A DNA stretch of 64,000 nucleotides from Leptolyngbya sp. PCC 6406 (GTDB lineage Bacteria; Cyanobacteriota; Cyanobacteriia; Phormidesmidales; Phormidesmidaceae), in NCBI RefSeq assembly GCF_000332095.2, contig NZ_KI913951.1, forward strand, positions 32,497 through 96,496, given 5' to 3'. The position numbers were made by a program, and so were the translations under genes. Shown here in pieces: positions 1 to 9,723 of the stretch (the stretch's first letter is position 1; every line of letters begins with the position of its first letter). The notes beneath the pieces are model-generated. The model was given only the letters and a program-made list of their open reading frames with translations. It searched no databases and was not told the DNA's origin.

Positions 1-65
1 AATCATAAAATAATCCGACTTCTAAAGCAACTCTTCTTGTTACTCTCAACTCCAGGAGAAATACC

Positions 66-251
66 ATGACTACTGGTTTTACACCTTCATCAAATCAAAT
101 TCCAGGCACCTTTGCAAATTACAATAAGACCAAACTGGCTTTAATAAATGATTTAGAAAAGTTAAGAAGTTTTAGTAAAAAAATAGAGCTAAAAAATTCC
201 GTATCTCTAATTGAAAAAATCTTAGATAGAGTACACGATGAAACATTCTCT
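66..251 (+). pseudogene. 5' fragment of dynamin-like GTPase gene
   Basis: This is the first 62 codons of a bacterial dynamin-like GTPase, cut by an IS66-family insertion at 252. The ATG is preceded by an AGGAGA ribosome-binding site. The fragment is Lys-rich and predicted helical, as expected for the segment ahead of the G domain. Removing the insertion and one copy of its 8-bp target duplication joins codon 62 in frame to position 1839 and restores an open gene of about 679 codons. Translation as it stands runs 19 codons into the insertion and stops at 311, so no GTPase domain is made from this end. Confidence 0.85.
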
Positions 252-1830
252 GTAATTAGTCACCGCAACAAGAGGGGGCTATTGCGAATGAGGGGAAAAT
301 CGGTAAAGTAAGAGTCATGACGATTCAGCCGCCCTCAGACCTGAACCTGCCGGAGATCGCCCCCGAAGAGCAAGGGGCGAGGTATTGGTATGAGCGCTAC
401 TGCGAGCAATGCTCAGAGACTGAGCGCCTCAAGCAACGGGTGAAAGAGCTAGAGGAACAGTTCGAGACGTTGGGCGAGAAGCTCAAGAAAGTGACCGGGC
501 GCACCAGTGAAACGAGCTCTCAGCCGCCCTCTGCTGATGGCCCAAAGAAACCGAACCGGGATAAACGCAAGCCCCAACGCAAACGAGGCCCCAAATACAA
601 CCACCCCGGTACGACGCGCAATGGCTTTGGTTGGATTGATCACACCATATTGCTCGACGTGGAGAAATGCCCTGTCTGCGGCGGTGCCGTCGAGCGCCAA
701 CCCCAGGGGACAAAACGCCAGCAAGTAGCTGAACTGGTGCCAGACCTCGTCGAGATTTGGGATTACGAGCGCCCGTTGTATCGGTGTCCGGCCTGCGGGT
801 GGCAAGGCCACCAGGAGTTGCCTCTGGGGTGCCGGGAGGGGTTTAGCTATGGCGGACGGTTGAGTAGTGTGGTGGGCTGGTTGGGGTATGGGGGCAACCT
901 ATCCTGGTCAAAACAGCGTTATGTCGTCGAGAGCATCTTCGGTGTTCCGATGTCTCAGGGGAGTTTAGCAAAGCTGCATCAGTGGTTTTGTGAGGCTCTG
1001 CAACCTGCCTATGAGCAATGGTGGAGCTGGATTCAACAACCGGGGGTGCGCTGTGTCGATGAGACCAGCTATCGCTTGAACGGGGTGAACCATTGGATTT
1101 GGATCGCCACCGCCCCGGAGTGCTGCGCCCTGTTCTTTGCCCCGACCCGCAGTTCAGCCGAAGTCAAGACACTTTTGGGCGAGGACTTCGCAGGCATTCT
1201 CAGCAGCGATTGCTGGTCGGCCTATGGGCCGCAATCTGCGGTCGCCAAACAGAAATGCTGGGCTCACCTGGAGCGGGAGCTAAAGGCGTTAACCACATCT
1301 CGGTTCTCAGAAAACCGGGAATTCGCCCACCGGATCTTCCCCATTATCTACACCGCTCGCCAAGCCCACCGGGACTATCATCAGGGGCAGCTCAGTCGGG
1401 CTGAACTCCAGGCTCTGCGGCCCATCATTGAGGCGGAGTTAGCCTATGTCCTAGAGCATCCTCTCCACGGACGCTGGGCTGCGGATGCCCAAGGGTTGGC
1501 GAATCGGTTTCGGCGGCATTGGGCAGACTGGTTCACATTTCTTTCCCAGCCTGAGGTCAAACCGGACAACAATGATGCAGAACGGGGTCTACGGCCCGTG
1601 GTGATTCATCGCAAAGTCAGTGGCGGTGCCCGCAGTGATTGGGGCGCTCAGTTAGTGGCGATGATGTTCAGTTTTCTTGAATCCATGCGTCGTCAGGGTA
1701 AAAACGCCGTAGACCACCTCTTTGAGCTCATCGCCTCATCGGGGTGCTCCCCTCCTGCTCTCTTACCGGGATAATCCTGGGTCTCTGGAGGCTTTCTCAT
1801 TAAGCCTCTCCTATTGCGGTGACTAATTAC
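252..1830 (+). mobile_element. IS66-family insertion sequence, copy 1 (1579 bp)
   Basis: The element has 17-bp perfect terminal inverted repeats (252-268 and 1814-1830, beginning GTAATTAGTCACCGCAA) and an 8-bp target duplication, CATTCTCT (244-251 and 1831-1838). Eight-base duplications are characteristic of IS66. Only one gene is carried, the DDE transposase, with no tnpA/tnpB accessory genes; this matches the single-ORF ISBst12-like branch of the family. An apparently identical copy lies at 46320-47898 in the same orientation, which points to recent movement. Confidence 0.95.
317..1774 (+). CDS. tnpC: IS66-family transposase
   Basis: The 485-residue DDE transposase catalyses movement of the surrounding element. 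It has an N-terminal coiled-coil-like segment (about residues 25-60), a Lys/Arg/Pro linker, a zinc-binding-like CPVCGG...CPACGW pair (about 118-160) and a catalytic core containing VDETSYRL, LSSDCWSAYG and, near the C terminus, PDNNDAERGLRP, where the last catalytic Glu is expected. Length and architecture suit full-length IS66 transposases. It is the only gene in the element, starts 65 bp inside the left end and shows no sign of decay. Confidence 0.95.
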   Translation: MTIQPPSDLNLPEIAPEEQGARYWYERYCEQCSETERLKQRVKELEEQFETLGEKLKKVTGRTSETSSQPPSADGPKKPNRDKRKPQRKRGPKYNHPGTTRNGFGWIDHTILLDVEKCPVCGGAVERQPQGTKRQQVAELVPDLVEIWDYERPLYRCPACGWQGHQELPLGCREGFSYGGRLSSVVGWLGYGGNLSWSKQRYVVESIFGVPMSQGSLAKLHQWFCEALQPAYEQWWSWIQQPGVRCVDETSYRLNGVNHWIWIATAPECCALFFAPTRSSAEVKTLLGEDFAGILSSDCWSAYGPQSAVAKQKCWAHLERELKALTTSRFSENREFAHRIFPIIYTARQAHRDYHQGQLSRAELQALRPIIEAELAYVLEHPLHGRWAADAQGLANRFRRHWADWFTFLSQPEVKPDNNDAERGLRPVVIHRKVSGGARSDWGAQLVAMMFSFLESMRRQGKNAVDHLFELIASSGCSPPALLPG

Positions 1831-1838
1831 CATTCTCT

Positions 1839-3692
1839 GTTGCTGTTGTAGGCGAATTTAATAGAGGCAAGAGCACTTTCATAAACGCATTGCTTGGGAA
1901 AGAAGTTTTGCCCTCAGATATCATGCCTTGCTCTGCGACTTTGAATCGCGTTACTTATGGAATGAAACCAAAAGTTGAAATTTCCTTCCTAGACGGTCGT
2001 AAAAGAGAAATTGATATCGATGCGCTGTCTGATTATGTTACTAAGCTGACACCAGAATCAAAAGAAAAAGCAGTTAATATTAGAGAAGCTGTGGTGTACT
2101 ATCCAGTCCCATACTGCCAGAATGGCGTAGACATCATTGATACTCCAGGGCTAAATGATGAAGAAAGCATGACCACTGTTACTCAATCAGTACTGCCAAA
2201 GGTGGACGCGGCCATCATGGTCATGTTCGCACAGGCAGCTTTTGCTGAAACAGAGCGCAGGTTTTTGGAGGAAAAGTTGTTGGATACTGATATGGGGCGA
2301 ATTATCTTCGTTCTAACAGGTATTGATCGCTGCAAGAGTGACGAGGAAATTGACCAAGTTATCCAATACTCTAAAAATCGAATTGAGCATATGATTCTCA
2401 GCCAAGCACGAGAACGATATGGCGCAGATTCTCCTGAATATGAAGTATATCGGAAGAAAATTGGTAAGCCTAGAATATATGGTCTTTCAGCCTATGAGGC
2501 ACTAGAGGCTAAGCTGTCTGGCAATAATCCTAAACTTCTAGCCAAGAGTCGTTTCCCTGAATTTGAGGCTGCTTTAGAGAAATTTCTAACAGAAGAACGT
2601 GGTGCGACTTTCCTTCAAGTTCCTCTTAACCGTCTTATTGCATCTGCAACTGAAATCATCAAAACTCTAAACATGCGCGAAAGCGCTCTAACTATGGATC
2701 AGAACGAGTTTCGATCCACATATGAAAGATCGATAACTGAAATTCAAAAACTACGAGACCTTAATGCCAAAGAAATCCAAAAAATTGACGAGGCTTTAGC
2801 TAAAGTAAAAGCCAAGATAGATCCTTTAATTACTCAACTAGAGCCTACGCTTAAGCAAGCGGCAATTGAAATAGTAGATGGCACTGAAATCAAACCTGCT
2901 GAACTAAGAAACCAGAAATCAGTTGCTAAAAAATTAGGCACTCAAGTTTCTCAAGTAGTAGAAAAGACTGCCAAAAAAATTGCTGAGGAAATTCAAGAAG
3001 AAATCAATCAGGGGTTGCTGGAAGAAGTTAACCGTTTGCAGGACTTGGCAAATTCAGTGGACGCGGTCCTACACCGGATCGAAATGGAGTTTTCTACAGT
3101 TCAGGCAGATACACACTCTAAAGCTCGTGCTGATAACGAAACTGTAAGAGCAGCCATGAGCGCAGTCCCCATTCTTGGAGGAGCCTGGGTAGGTTATCGA
3201 GAAGCAGGTATCAAAGGAGCAGCTGTTGGTGCCCTTGGAACTTATGGAACGGCTTTTGTTGCCTTATTGCTAGGATTTCCAGTTTCAGCGCCAGCTATTG
3301 CCATTCTAGGTGTTCTCTCTGCTTTTTCAGGAGGATGGTTAACCAAGGTTATATTTCGCTCAGAGCAGGTTAGTAACTTCAAGGAAAACTACAAAGAAGA
3401 AGTTTGTATTGCTATTCAAAATCAACTCCGAGACGCTCGCGTAAATCAAAAAGTTGATGCGCAGGTGGTCAATATATTTAGGATGCTGAAAGAGAAAGTA
3501 CGTCTAGATGTAAATTCTCTACTAGATGATACACAACGTACCCTTACAGACTTAGATAAAGAGTTGCAGCGGAATGAGTTAATGACAGAGCATAAACGGC
3601 AAGAATTTGAGAGCATAAGACGTGAAACAAATCGAATATTAGGAAACGCTCAACGGATGTCTGAGCAGTTGCTTCAGGAAGTCAACATGTAA
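1839..3692 (+). pseudogene. 3' part of dynamin-like GTPase gene
   Basis: This continues the gene begun at 66. Its first codons encode the Walker A/G1 motif GEFNRGKST, immediately after the insertion. G2-like PCSAT, G3 DTPG (about 2141-2152) and a G4-like LTGID follow, then long charged helices and a hydrophobic hairpin (about 3160-3345) with the Gly/Ala-rich look of a membrane-inserting paddle. Such proteins remodel membranes, and several take part in anti-phage or stress responses. The first in-frame ATG/GTG-type start after the insertion (about 1890) would lack G1, so a product would be inactive unless the element is precisely lost. The DNA is AT-richer than the backbone. Confidence 0.85.
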
Positions 3693-3708
3693 ACTTTTAC
3701 TTTCGATA

Positions 3709-3834
3709 AGTAGGTCGGGCTAATTAAACCGAGGCACATAAACGCATACTTGATCGCCTGAAATAGTTCGCACGCAAGGGCTTAGGGCTGTTTGATTTTC
3801 TTGATGCACCTCGAATTTTATACGTCGACCTACT
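3709..3834. mobile_element. 126-bp MITE, copy 1
   Basis: This non-coding element has ends AGTAGGTC and GACCTACT, imperfect inverted repeats reaching about 28 bp inward, and flanking TA dinucleotides (3707-3708 and 3835-3836). The copy at 33269-33394 has exactly the same length and the same TA flanks but is clearly diverged. Size, non-coding content, terminal inverted repeats and TA duplication are those of a miniature element mobilised by an IS630/Tc1-mariner transposase. No such transposase gene is in the window. Confidence 0.75.
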
Positions 3835-3945
3835 TAACACTCTTATGGCAATACTGTTTGATTTTGGAATGAAAGTGTCTCATTCGTCATAGATTTCAGG
3901 CTCCATTCTTTTCAGTAATCACGTCAGATCCGTATAGCTTATCCC

Positions 3946-4365
3946 ATGATCTTTGTCCCTGATAACTCTCAGCCTAAAATGATTGAAGAAAACATACTTT
4001 GGGTCGTTGCGGAAACTGAAGTGGCGAAAGAAACACTTGAAGTTGATGGTCGCCGCTCTGGAGAAGATGTAACTGGTGGATTCGACTCTACTAAAGAAGC
4101 ATTTGAAGCCTTTCAAACAATTATTAAGCGTAAGCGTATTTCTCTTGATGCAAAGGCACTAAAAACTCAGATGGAAAACATGGTATCTATTGTTAATAGT
4201 ATCTTCGATCAAGCAACTTCTCAAACTAGCTTGCAACTTAATGAAGTTGAGCTTTCAGTCGAAATCAATGCTGAAGGACAATTAAGCCTTATCGGTAACG
4301 GCGGCAAACTGGGAAACAAGGGAGGCATCACATTAAAGTTCATCCGGCCTAATGATAATCATTAG
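3946..4365 (+). CDS. Pepco-like conflict-associated small protein
   Basis: The 139-residue protein opens with an acidic IEENILWVV segment, has a variable charged middle, and ends with a conserved-looking block (VELSVEI...GKLGNKGGITLKF) typical of small beta-rich domains that accompany peptidase, GTPase or EAD-containing conflict proteins in cyanobacteria. I recognise it as resembling the Pepco family, from memory and without a search. No catalytic residues are evident, so an adaptor role is likely. It lies downstream of the broken dynamin-like gene, separated by a MITE, and the pair may once have formed one module. Confidence 0.5.
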   Translation: MIFVPDNSQPKMIEENILWVVAETEVAKETLEVDGRRSGEDVTGGFDSTKEAFEAFQTIIKRKRISLDAKALKTQMENMVSIVNSIFDQATSQTSLQLNEVELSVEINAEGQLSLIGNGGKLGNKGGITLKFIRPNDNH

Positions 4366-4487
4366 TACCTCGAAAAACCTAGATTTTTCTGGGAGTGACA
4401 ACGTAATTAAAATGATTGCAGCCTAACCAGAAATGCCACATCAGATGCTGGAGCAAGGTCGGCTAATGAAATTTCTTTGCTGATTTA

Positions 4488-5555
4488 TCAACCCCCCTCT
4501 TTAGACTCTCCTTCTAACTGCCGTACCGCATTTTCCAGCTCCGATTCCAGTTGTTCAGCACTGGGTAAGGCATCGGGGGGCACCTCCGGCCAGCGATGTT
4601 CCGCTACGGCGATGGGATTGCGCAGATTGCTCAAGGCGTACTCCGCGATCGCCTTCTGGCGGGTCTGACACAGAATGATACCGATCGTCGGCTGGTCATG
4701 CTCCTTGCGGTTCTGGTCATCAATGGCAGCGATGTAGAAGTTCATCATGCCCGAATACTCGGGCTTGAAGTCCCCCATCTCCAACTCAATGACGACAAAG
4801 CAGCGCAGCTCCAGGTGGTAGAACAGCAGGTCAATCTGGAAGTCCTGGTCGCCAACGGTAATCGCGTAGTTATGACCGATGAAGGCAAACCCCACCCCGA
4901 GTTCGAGCAGGAAGTCACGCATGTGCTTCACTAACGCCCGCTTCAGATCCTGCTCCTCAACGTCCTTAGACAGGGTTAAAAAGTCAAAGGTGTAGGGATC
5001 GCGAACAATCTGCTTGGCCAGATCCGACTGCGGTGCAGGCAGGGTCTTGGCAAAGTTATTGACGGCCCCACCTTCCCGTTGATACAGACGGGTTTTGATT
5101 TGTGCTACCAGCACATTCCGACTCCAGCCATTGGCAAGGGTTTCTCGCGCATACCAGAGGCGCTCTTGGGGGTCTTTTAGCTTCTCTAGCAGCGCAATGT
5201 TGTGGTACCAGGTAATTTGGCCAAGCACCGCTTGGCCAATTCCCTCTGGCCAAGCTTCAGCAAAGGCCCGCATGTACTTCAGATTGGAGCGCGAAAAGCC
5301 CTTCATATCGGGAAACTCTCGCTTCAAATCTTGGGCCAAGCGATCTAAGACCTTAGTCCCCCACGCCTCCGCTTGCTGCCGCGCCAAAATCTCACACCCA
5401 ATCTGCCAATACAGCAGCAGCAGCTCACGATTGACCGCCAGCGCCGCTTTGACCTGCGCTGAACGAATTCGGGTCTTGAGATCATCAAGAAAGGCACTGT
5501 AACTGCCTTCATCGGGCATCAAGCTAGATTTTGACAACCTGGATTTTGACAACAA
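4488..5555 (-). CDS. DUF1016/YhcG-type PDDEXK nuclease, catalytic Lys replaced
   Basis: Residues about 20-165 form the DUF1016 N-terminal domain (LLLYWQIG, GFSRSNLKYMRAF, ITWYHNIALL). Residues 185-335 form the YhcG-type nuclease domain: DFQIDLLFYH supplies the Asp and VVIELE the catalytic Glu. The family normally has ELK here; this copy has GAG (Glu) at 4779-4781, and a second usual Lys a few residues on is Met. A TTG start at 5555 fits a GGGAGG ribosome-binding site just upstream; an ATG at 5519 has none. It follows the replication gene on the same strand. DNA cleavage activity may be lost. Confidence 0.85.
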   Translation of the reverse strand: MLSKSRLSKSSLMPDEGSYSAFLDDLKTRIRSAQVKAALAVNRELLLLYWQIGCEILARQQAEAWGTKVLDRLAQDLKREFPDMKGFSRSNLKYMRAFAEAWPEGIGQAVLGQITWYHNIALLEKLKDPQERLWYARETLANGWSRNVLVAQIKTRLYQREGGAVNNFAKTLPAPQSDLAKQIVRDPYTFDFLTLSKDVEEQDLKRALVKHMRDFLLELGVGFAFIGHNYAITVGDQDFQIDLLFYHLELRCFVVIELEMGDFKPEYSGMMNFYIAAIDDQNRKEHDQPTIGIILCQTRQKAIAEYALSNLRNPIAVAEHRWPEVPPDALPSAEQLESELENAVRQLEGESKEGG

Positions 5556-5728
5556 TGCCTCCCTGGCATCACAACTACAGGATGAGAGTTATCGGGTGCG
5601 CCATCACCTTGCGTGACGCACCAAAGGCTACCACCCCTGCCCAAGGAATGGGCACCATTCCCCAGATCCCACCCCAGAACTCAACCTCAATCGTGCGTTA
5701 TACACCCTTCACCCCCCACCTTGCGGCA

Positions 5729-8700
5729 CTACCCACACGCCCTCCTCAAGACAGCCAAAGGTTGAAAAATAGAGCTATTACCGGGAGTACCGGCACGGCT
5801 CAATTGGGCCACGGCCCCCTCGATCGCGTCAATCACCCAGGCTCCGATGGTTTGCTCGATTTGCACCCAGTCCCCAATTTGCCACCCGTGTTCCTGCTGG
5901 GTGGCCCCTTGGTCTGGGGGGTTGCTGGCCCCCGTGTCCACGATCTCTTGATTAAGGACTTGATCTTGATTAGAGATCGTGGACACCGAGTCCGACAGCT
6001 TTTGCCGAATGGCCTGCAACAGCTTGAGACGAATCGGATTGTCCAGGTCAGTGGCGGCATACAGGCGTGCCCGCGTTTGAGCACGGCGGCCAGGGCGACC
6101 GATCGCGGCCACATTGAGTCCTAAGCGCTTCACGAGTTTATTGGCGATTTCACAGGGGGTCTGGTCGGGGTTGATATTGAGGTTCAACCAGTAGCGCACT
6201 TCATCCATAAACCGGAGGGCGGTCTGCTTGATGGCGATCGCCCGGTTATCGGTATTGGTCCATGGTTTTCCGTCCAGCAGGTTCAGCACCCCCAGTTTGG
6301 CCATCATGGCGGCTTTCACATAGTTGCGCGGCAGCCGGTGTGGGGCGCGGATGGAGCTGGCGAGAATCGACTCTACGACATCGCGATCGCACGCTTTGAT
6401 CGCCTCCAGGTTCTCCGCTCGGCCTTGGAGCAGCACCCCCCGCCGCAGAGAGCCATAGTCTTTGCAGAGCACTTCGTAGCAGTCCTCAGCATCGTCAAAG
6501 TCGATGCCGGGAAACTCGTCGCGGCACAGGACTTTATAGGCAATCAACCGGGCCTCACGGCTACTCTCCAGGCTGTCGAGGGTGCGATGAGCCCAGTCCA
6601 GGGTGTGGGCCGCTTCCGGTTCTGCTGCCGCAATCTCCACGGCTTCTTCTAGCCAGATCTGTTCCTGGGTGAGCTGCCAGAGTTCGGCTGTGGCCTTATC
6701 CGCCTGTAAGGTGTCAGTGGTAACGGTGTGGCCAGCTCCTTCAAGTCGATCAATTAACGCTTCCTGGGCGATCGCTTTCTGGCTACCACTGACGGTGCGA
6801 GCGGTGGTCAGGTAGTCCACGATGGCGGATTCGACACCCATCAGGTCGTGATCACCGGTGCCCAGGTCAAAGAGGCGGGCCAGCGTGGTCAGGTTTTGGG
6901 TCAGGCGTTGTTTGATGGCACGGGGATTACCCAGGGCTTCATCGGCAGTGCCGGTGATAAAGGGCGGGATGAAGATCCGGCGTGGCACCGTAGGGCGATA
7001 GCGGCCTAGCATCTGGAGATGGGTATCGGTGCTGAGGGCCGGGAAGTAGGCCCACACTTCATCAAAGTAGGCGTCTTCAACCGCCATGCCACCTTCGATG
7101 CTGATCCCGGATTTGGCACTGGGGGAGAGAATTAGCACGTCAGGCCGATGGACCTGAAGCCAGTGATCTGGGTCTTTGAAAAAGAGATTAAAGGCTCCGC
7201 CTTCGTTGGTTTCCGAATCAATCCGGGTCGAGGAAAGGCCCCGGCTTTGTAAGATCCGGTCCAGCCGCTTCGCTTCCCGCTGGGAGCTGGTAACAAAGAG
7301 GAGGCGCTTACCCTGCTCAAGGTGGTGCAGCAGGCGTTGGCGAAACCCGGAGGCTTTGCCAGAAAAGACCTGACAGTCCCAGGGCAGACCCTGTTTCCGA
7401 TGGCGGAAACAGCGCACCGCCAGGGTGCCGCTGAGGGTCTGCCAGTAGCGCACAGCGCGATCGGGAATGCCGTCTTCAGAGAGCACGATCGCTCCACCGG
7501 ATGCGATCGCATGTTTGGCAGCACTAGCAATGCGTTCCAGGATGGTGCCATAGCGGCTCTTGAGGGTATCCCCCTGGCAGATGTGCTCGGTGACTTGATT
7601 ACCCTCATCCACAATCAAGACCACGGGTTTGGTCCAGAACCACTCGGGCAGCTTGCCGATGGAGTCTGGGCACAGGACAATGCCGGGGCGCTGGCGGGCC
7701 GCTTCCCAGAATTCCCGCTGGTTTTGACCCGTCGCCCCCTGGTCATGGATATGGAGAATGTCCCAGTCTTTGGCGGTTTGCTGGCCCAGGGAATTCAACG
7801 GTGAGAGCACCAGGACGTGTTTGTCTTCTTGCAGAGCCGTCTGCACCCAGTCGCGTCCAATGCGGTAGGTCTTCCCCGTATTCATGGTGGCGTCTACCAC
7901 ATGAATGACGCTGGGGGTGAGTTTTGGCAGGGGGGGCAGGTAGTTCCCCTCCGTGGTGCGCTCAATGGGAAAGGTGAGGGCATTGTGCCGATGAATCGCA
8001 TTTAGGGCAGCGGCAATTCGCCCATCACGCTTGTACTGCTTCAGCGTCAGGGCAGTGTTGAGAATCTCCTCCAGGCGCTCGGTGCCCGTCAGGTGGAGGG
8101 GATTGTCGGGCAGCAGGGAGTCATTTTGGGTACCCCGGCGCTGGCGCGATGGGCAAAGCCCGGTCGGAGACCATCGCGGAGCAGCGCTGAATCCTCGGCT
8201 CGCTTCGGCGGGGGGCTCCGGTGGATTGGCCTCAAAGGTCTGGCAAATTCCCGCTGCTTTGGCGGCATCGGTGTAGCGATAGAGCACGTCATCGATGCCT
8301 TTGCCCTCCTGGGGATGCCAGATGGGGCAGCGCACCTCACAACCTTTCTCCGCCAAAATCGTGCCGAGCTGCTTCACCTGGCGGTGAACGTTGGCAATGG
8401 TCTTGGGTTTACTGTCCTGGTCGAACACGATAAAGATCTGTCTGCCCTTGGTGGCAAAGCGTTCAATGACGGTGTGCAGTTCCAGACTGCCTTTGACATG
8501 CCACTGGGTAATGCCCCGCACTGCGATCGCGGGGAGGCCGTGGGCGATCAGTGAGAGCGCCTTCTTTAAGCCTTCCGTGATGGCAACGGGGAGGTTGTAG
8601 AGTGCCACCACCTCCCAGAAGCTTTGCCCTGGTAAAGGTTCAATGCCGTAACGCCCATAGACAACCGCCGCTGTCTCATCATCCACTAGGGGCAAAATGG

Positions 8701-9079
8701 GCTCAGCGATGGCCCCTGGTGGCGTTTCATATTTAATGTGTTTCCCCAGTTTGTGGGGATCGGGCCGGGGATTGATCGCTTTGGCATAGGGAACGCCTGC
8801 GAGCGTACACCAGATGCCATCCCTGAGGGGTTCGTAAACCGTCAGCAGCCGCTGCACCCCGACGGTGATATAGCTGGTGACCTTCTGGGACTGGGCAATT
8901 TTATCCTCCAAGATCTCTTGGATCGCCGCATCCCCGGAGAGCACTTGGACATTGGTCGTCGTCAATCGGTCTGGGATGGCAGATCGCCGGAAGTCCGCCA
9001 GCATCCATTCTTCTAAAGACTGCCATGCCCCGTATCCGCCGCGATCTCCAGTATCGCGGGGTGTGAGAGTTGATTCCAT
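5729..9079 (-). CDS. CyRepA1-type plasmid replication protein (primase-like/helicase)
   Basis: The 1116-residue protein matches the cyanobacterial plasmid replication family CyRepA1. Residues about 130-290 form a DUF3854/TOPRIM-like primase region (AIAVRG, then IFIVFDQDSKPK with the Asp pair). From about 390 comes a helicase-like ATPase with Walker A ATMNTGKT, Walker B VVLIVDEGN and later a helicase C segment (LLFVTSSQREA, LILSPSAKSGISI, MLGRYRP). It should open and prime the plasmid origin. A low-complexity stretch around residues 290-330 separates the halves. The ATG at 9079 has an AAGGA-type ribosome-binding site. The leader carries a candidate counter-transcript and a divergent regulator gene, as expected for copy control. 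Confidence 0.85.
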   Translation of the reverse strand: MESTLTPRDTGDRGGYGAWQSLEEWMLADFRRSAIPDRLTTTNVQVLSGDAAIQEILEDKIAQSQKVTSYITVGVQRLLTVYEPLRDGIWCTLAGVPYAKAINPRPDPHKLGKHIKYETPPGAIAEPILPLVDDETAAVVYGRYGIEPLPGQSFWEVVALYNLPVAITEGLKKALSLIAHGLPAIAVRGITQWHVKGSLELHTVIERFATKGRQIFIVFDQDSKPKTIANVHRQVKQLGTILAEKGCEVRCPIWHPQEGKGIDDVLYRYTDAAKAAGICQTFEANPPEPPAEASRGFSAAPRWSPTGLCPSRQRRGTQNDSLLPDNPLHLTGTERLEEILNTALTLKQYKRDGRIAAALNAIHRHNALTFPIERTTEGNYLPPLPKLTPSVIHVVDATMNTGKTYRIGRDWVQTALQEDKHVLVLSPLNSLGQQTAKDWDILHIHDQGATGQNQREFWEAARQRPGIVLCPDSIGKLPEWFWTKPVVLIVDEGNQVTEHICQGDTLKSRYGTILERIASAAKHAIASGGAIVLSEDGIPDRAVRYWQTLSGTLAVRCFRHRKQGLPWDCQVFSGKASGFRQRLLHHLEQGKRLLFVTSSQREAKRLDRILQSRGLSSTRIDSETNEGGAFNLFFKDPDHWLQVHRPDVLILSPSAKSGISIEGGMAVEDAYFDEVWAYFPALSTDTHLQMLGRYRPTVPRRIFIPPFITGTADEALGNPRAIKQRLTQNLTTLARLFDLGTGDHDLMGVESAIVDYLTTARTVSGSQKAIAQEALIDRLEGAGHTVTTDTLQADKATAELWQLTQEQIWLEEAVEIAAAEPEAAHTLDWAHRTLDSLESSREARLIAYKVLCRDEFPGIDFDDAEDCYEVLCKDYGSLRRGVLLQGRAENLEAIKACDRDVVESILASSIRAPHRLPRNYVKAAMMAKLGVLNLLDGKPWTNTDNRAIAIKQTALRFMDEVRYWLNLNINPDQTPCEIANKLVKRLGLNVAAIGRPGRRAQTRARLYAATDLDNPIRLKLLQAIRQKLSDSVSTISNQDQVLNQEIVDTGASNPPDQGATQQEHGWQIGDWVQIEQTIGAWVIDAIEGAVAQLSRAGTPGNSSIFQPLAVLRRACG

Positions 9080-9154
9080 GGTGTTCTATTCCTTTGGTGT
9101 TGCGCAGGAATAGACCGTTTCAGAGCATCACAAACTATCACCTCCGGAAAAGTG

Positions 9155-9182
9155 TTGCCATTCCCCAAAGGCGTGATAATAT
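9155..9182 (+). promoter_or_regulatory. Candidate promoter for rep-leader antisense RNA
   Basis: TTGCCA (9155-9160) and TAATAT (9177-9182) are separated by 16 bp and resemble a sigma-70 -35/-10 pair. The promoter points away from the rep coding region, opposite to rep transcription, and would start RNA near 9189. Confidence 0.35.
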
Positions 9183-9188
9183 AGACAC

Positions 9189-9330
9189 AGTGATCTTGTG
9201 AGTCATTCAAGGTTCCTTTTCCCTTGGTCTTGAATGTCCCTCGCCGGTCTATTCCTTTCCTTTCCGAACAATTTGTTGCCGCTTTGGCGAAAGTTTTGAA
9301 CTCTGGTTGTTCCCGCAGCCAGAGTTTTTA
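9189..9330 (+). ncRNA. Candidate counter-transcribed RNA in rep leader
   Basis: A transcript of about 140 nt is predicted between the promoter-like pair at 9155-9182 and the intrinsic terminator at 9299-9329. It would be antisense to the untranslated leader of the CyRepA1 mRNA and contains no convincing ORF. Antisense control of rep expression is a standard copy-number mechanism and has been reported for a related cyanobacterial plasmid replicon. Expression is inferred from the signals only. Confidence 0.35.
9299..9329 (+). terminator. Rho-independent terminator
   Basis: AACTCTGG (9299-9306) pairs with CCAGAGTT (from 9319) across a 12-nt loop and is followed directly by a run of five T. It reads on the + strand, where no protein gene precedes it, which supports a short non-coding transcript. 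Confidence 0.6.
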
Positions 9331-9723
9331 ACTTTGTCGCCTTATCAATACCTCCCTTGCTAGAGATCGCATAATCGCCTTAGATCAACGCGAGATGGGC
9401 TGTGGGCAATAGCGTTCAGCCCCTTGCCACCCTGCTCAAGCAGGGGTGCAGCGGCAGCGATCGCCATTGCTCGACCCGATCTTACTGCAAGTTTCCGATA
9501 CAGGTTAGAAAAAAGAAGAAATCTGTTATCGCGATCTCTCGTTTGTCGATTTTTGGCAAAATGGCCTGTGGGGTTGTGAAGCCTTTCTACCCACCTGTAA
9601 TGCATCTCTGCGGGCGGGGGACTATAACATAGGGGCGACGTTGCTGTAGTCGAGAACCAAAGGATTCCCCTATAAATACCTCCTCATCGTCCACATTCGA
9701 GCGCTTTACGAGGCTGTTATCCC

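Noticed and set aside
449..811. Antisense ORFs inside the IS66 transposase (and their twins near 46517-46879)
   Set aside because: They are shadows of the transposase frame, with no start signals or family features.
9013..9210. 65-codon - strand ORF overlapping the rep start as a real gene
   Set aside because: It starts with TTG without a ribosome-binding site and overlaps rep in another phase. It is kept only as context for leader control.
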